Positions 5,014 through 5,448 of a stretch of 5,448 nt of DNA are shown piece after piece. The notes beneath the pieces are model-generated. The model was given only the letters and a program-made list of their open reading frames with translations. It was not told the DNA's origin and made no database searches. Every line of letters starts with the position of its first letter. Positions within the stretch are counted from its first letter, which is position 1. A program made the position numbers and the translations under genes. The stretch is from Chloroflexota bacterium (lineage in GTDB: Bacteria > Chloroflexota > Dehalococcoidia > Bin125), in contig JAPPBK010000215.1 in NCBI GenBank assembly GCA_026705105.1, positions 1-5,448 on the forward strand. The letters are read 5' to 3'.

Positions 5014-5448
5014 ATGACTCCACCGCCGACTCGGCCCCGACCCTGCACCGATCCGCATGGGGACGGGCGGCACGTGCCGTATGAGCGGATCGCGCTGGCT
5101 ACAGCAATTTGTCGGGAACGCGGTGTACAGATGACCGAGCTGCGCAGAGGTATCCTGGAGTTGCGGTGGGCCAGACGTGAACCGGCCAGCGCCTACCAGT
5201 TGATGGAGGCGCTGAAGCGCCGGGATTCGCGCCCTGTTGGACCGCCGACGGTGTACAGGGTGCTCGCCTTCCTGATGGCGCAGGGTCTCGTCTCCAAAAT
5301 CGAAACCCTGAACGCCTACCTCCCGTGCGCCCATCCCGAGCGCGACCACGATTGCATGTTCTTCATCTGCCAAGGCTGCCGGGCGTCAGTCGAGTTCGTG
5401 GACCCGCGGATTGCAACACTGCTGGCCGAGCATGCTGCCGTCTTGGGG
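5014..5448 (+). CDS. zur: Zur-type zinc uptake regulator, Fur family, 3' end beyond the window
   Basis: The frame is open for 145 codons to the right edge without a stop; Zur proteins are about 150-170 residues, so little is missing, but this includes any distal Cys pair. Residues about 24-90 form the winged helix-turn-helix (LRRGILELRW, ASAYQLMEAL, recognition helix PPTVYRVLAFLMAQGLV), followed by the dimer domain with C105, H107, H112, C119-x2-C122 and E127. C119 and C122 match half of the structural zinc site; C105, H112 and E127 match three ligands of the regulatory site by alignment to E. coli Zur from memory. The fourth, His77 in E. coli, appears as Ser95 (GLVSKIE). With zinc bound, Zur represses zinc importer genes such as znuABC. 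The palindrome upstream suggests autoregulation. General Fur-family membership is secure; Zur rather than Fur or Mur rests on motifs and operator. Confidence 0.88.
   Translation, partial: MTPPPTRPRPCTDPHGDGRHVPYERIALATAICRERGVQMTELRRGILELRWARREPASAYQLMEALKRRDSRPVGPPTVYRVLAFLMAQGLVSKIETLNAYLPCAHPERDHDCMFFICQGCRASVEFVDPRIATLLAEHAAVLG

Noticed and set aside
4969..5373. A 134-codon minus-strand frame over the zur gene
   Set aside because: It is the antisense shadow of zur, whose plus-strand frame carries Fur-family motifs, a ribosome binding site and an operator.

Overview
The window reads as a chromosomal stretch of a high-GC proteobacterium. An alphaproteobacterium is the best guess, based on a Zur-type regulator behind an AT-rich Zur box, an ISAzo13-family transposase and a circularly permuted ATP-grasp gene with very high third-position GC. 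This assignment is inference; no rRNA or tRNA gene is present to anchor it.

Layout. (1) 1-1274, minus strand: a CP ATP-grasp protein (COG2308, formerly DUF404/DUF407), whose C-terminus runs off the left edge. (2) 1275-1709: about 435 bases with no gene I can support, ending in a candidate leaderless promoter. (3) 1710-3371, plus strand: an accessory block. It holds a DUF3883 protein with a PD-(D/E)XK-like nuclease core fused to an N-terminal domain also seen in HNH nucleases, then a TumE-type toxin and a TumA-type HTH antitoxin that overlap by 4 bases (ATGA). A perfect inverted repeat, GTTATCAG-TAG-CTGATAAC, sits directly upstream of the toxin and is the likely autoregulatory operator. (4) 3463-4671, minus strand: a full-length ISAzo13-family transposase whose second catalytic Asp appears replaced by Ala. 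(5) 4672-4966: about 300 bases without a credible gene. (6) 4967-5448, plus strand: a perfect 20-bp palindrome resembling a Zur box, a good ribosome binding site and a Zur (Fur-family) regulator running off the right edge.

How it fits together. The ATP-grasp gene and zur look like resident chromosomal genes facing away from the middle. Between them lies a probable acquired segment made of nuclease, toxin-antitoxin pair and transposase, which resembles a small defence or mobile-element island. The nuclease and toxin genes have the same start layout (TARCCT, then 6 bases, then ATG), which suggests separate leaderless transcripts. Zur probably represses its own gene through the palindrome. The most notable points are the nuclease next to the toxin-antitoxin pair, the toxin operator, the Zur box with an unusual Zur metal site, and the apparently dead transposase.
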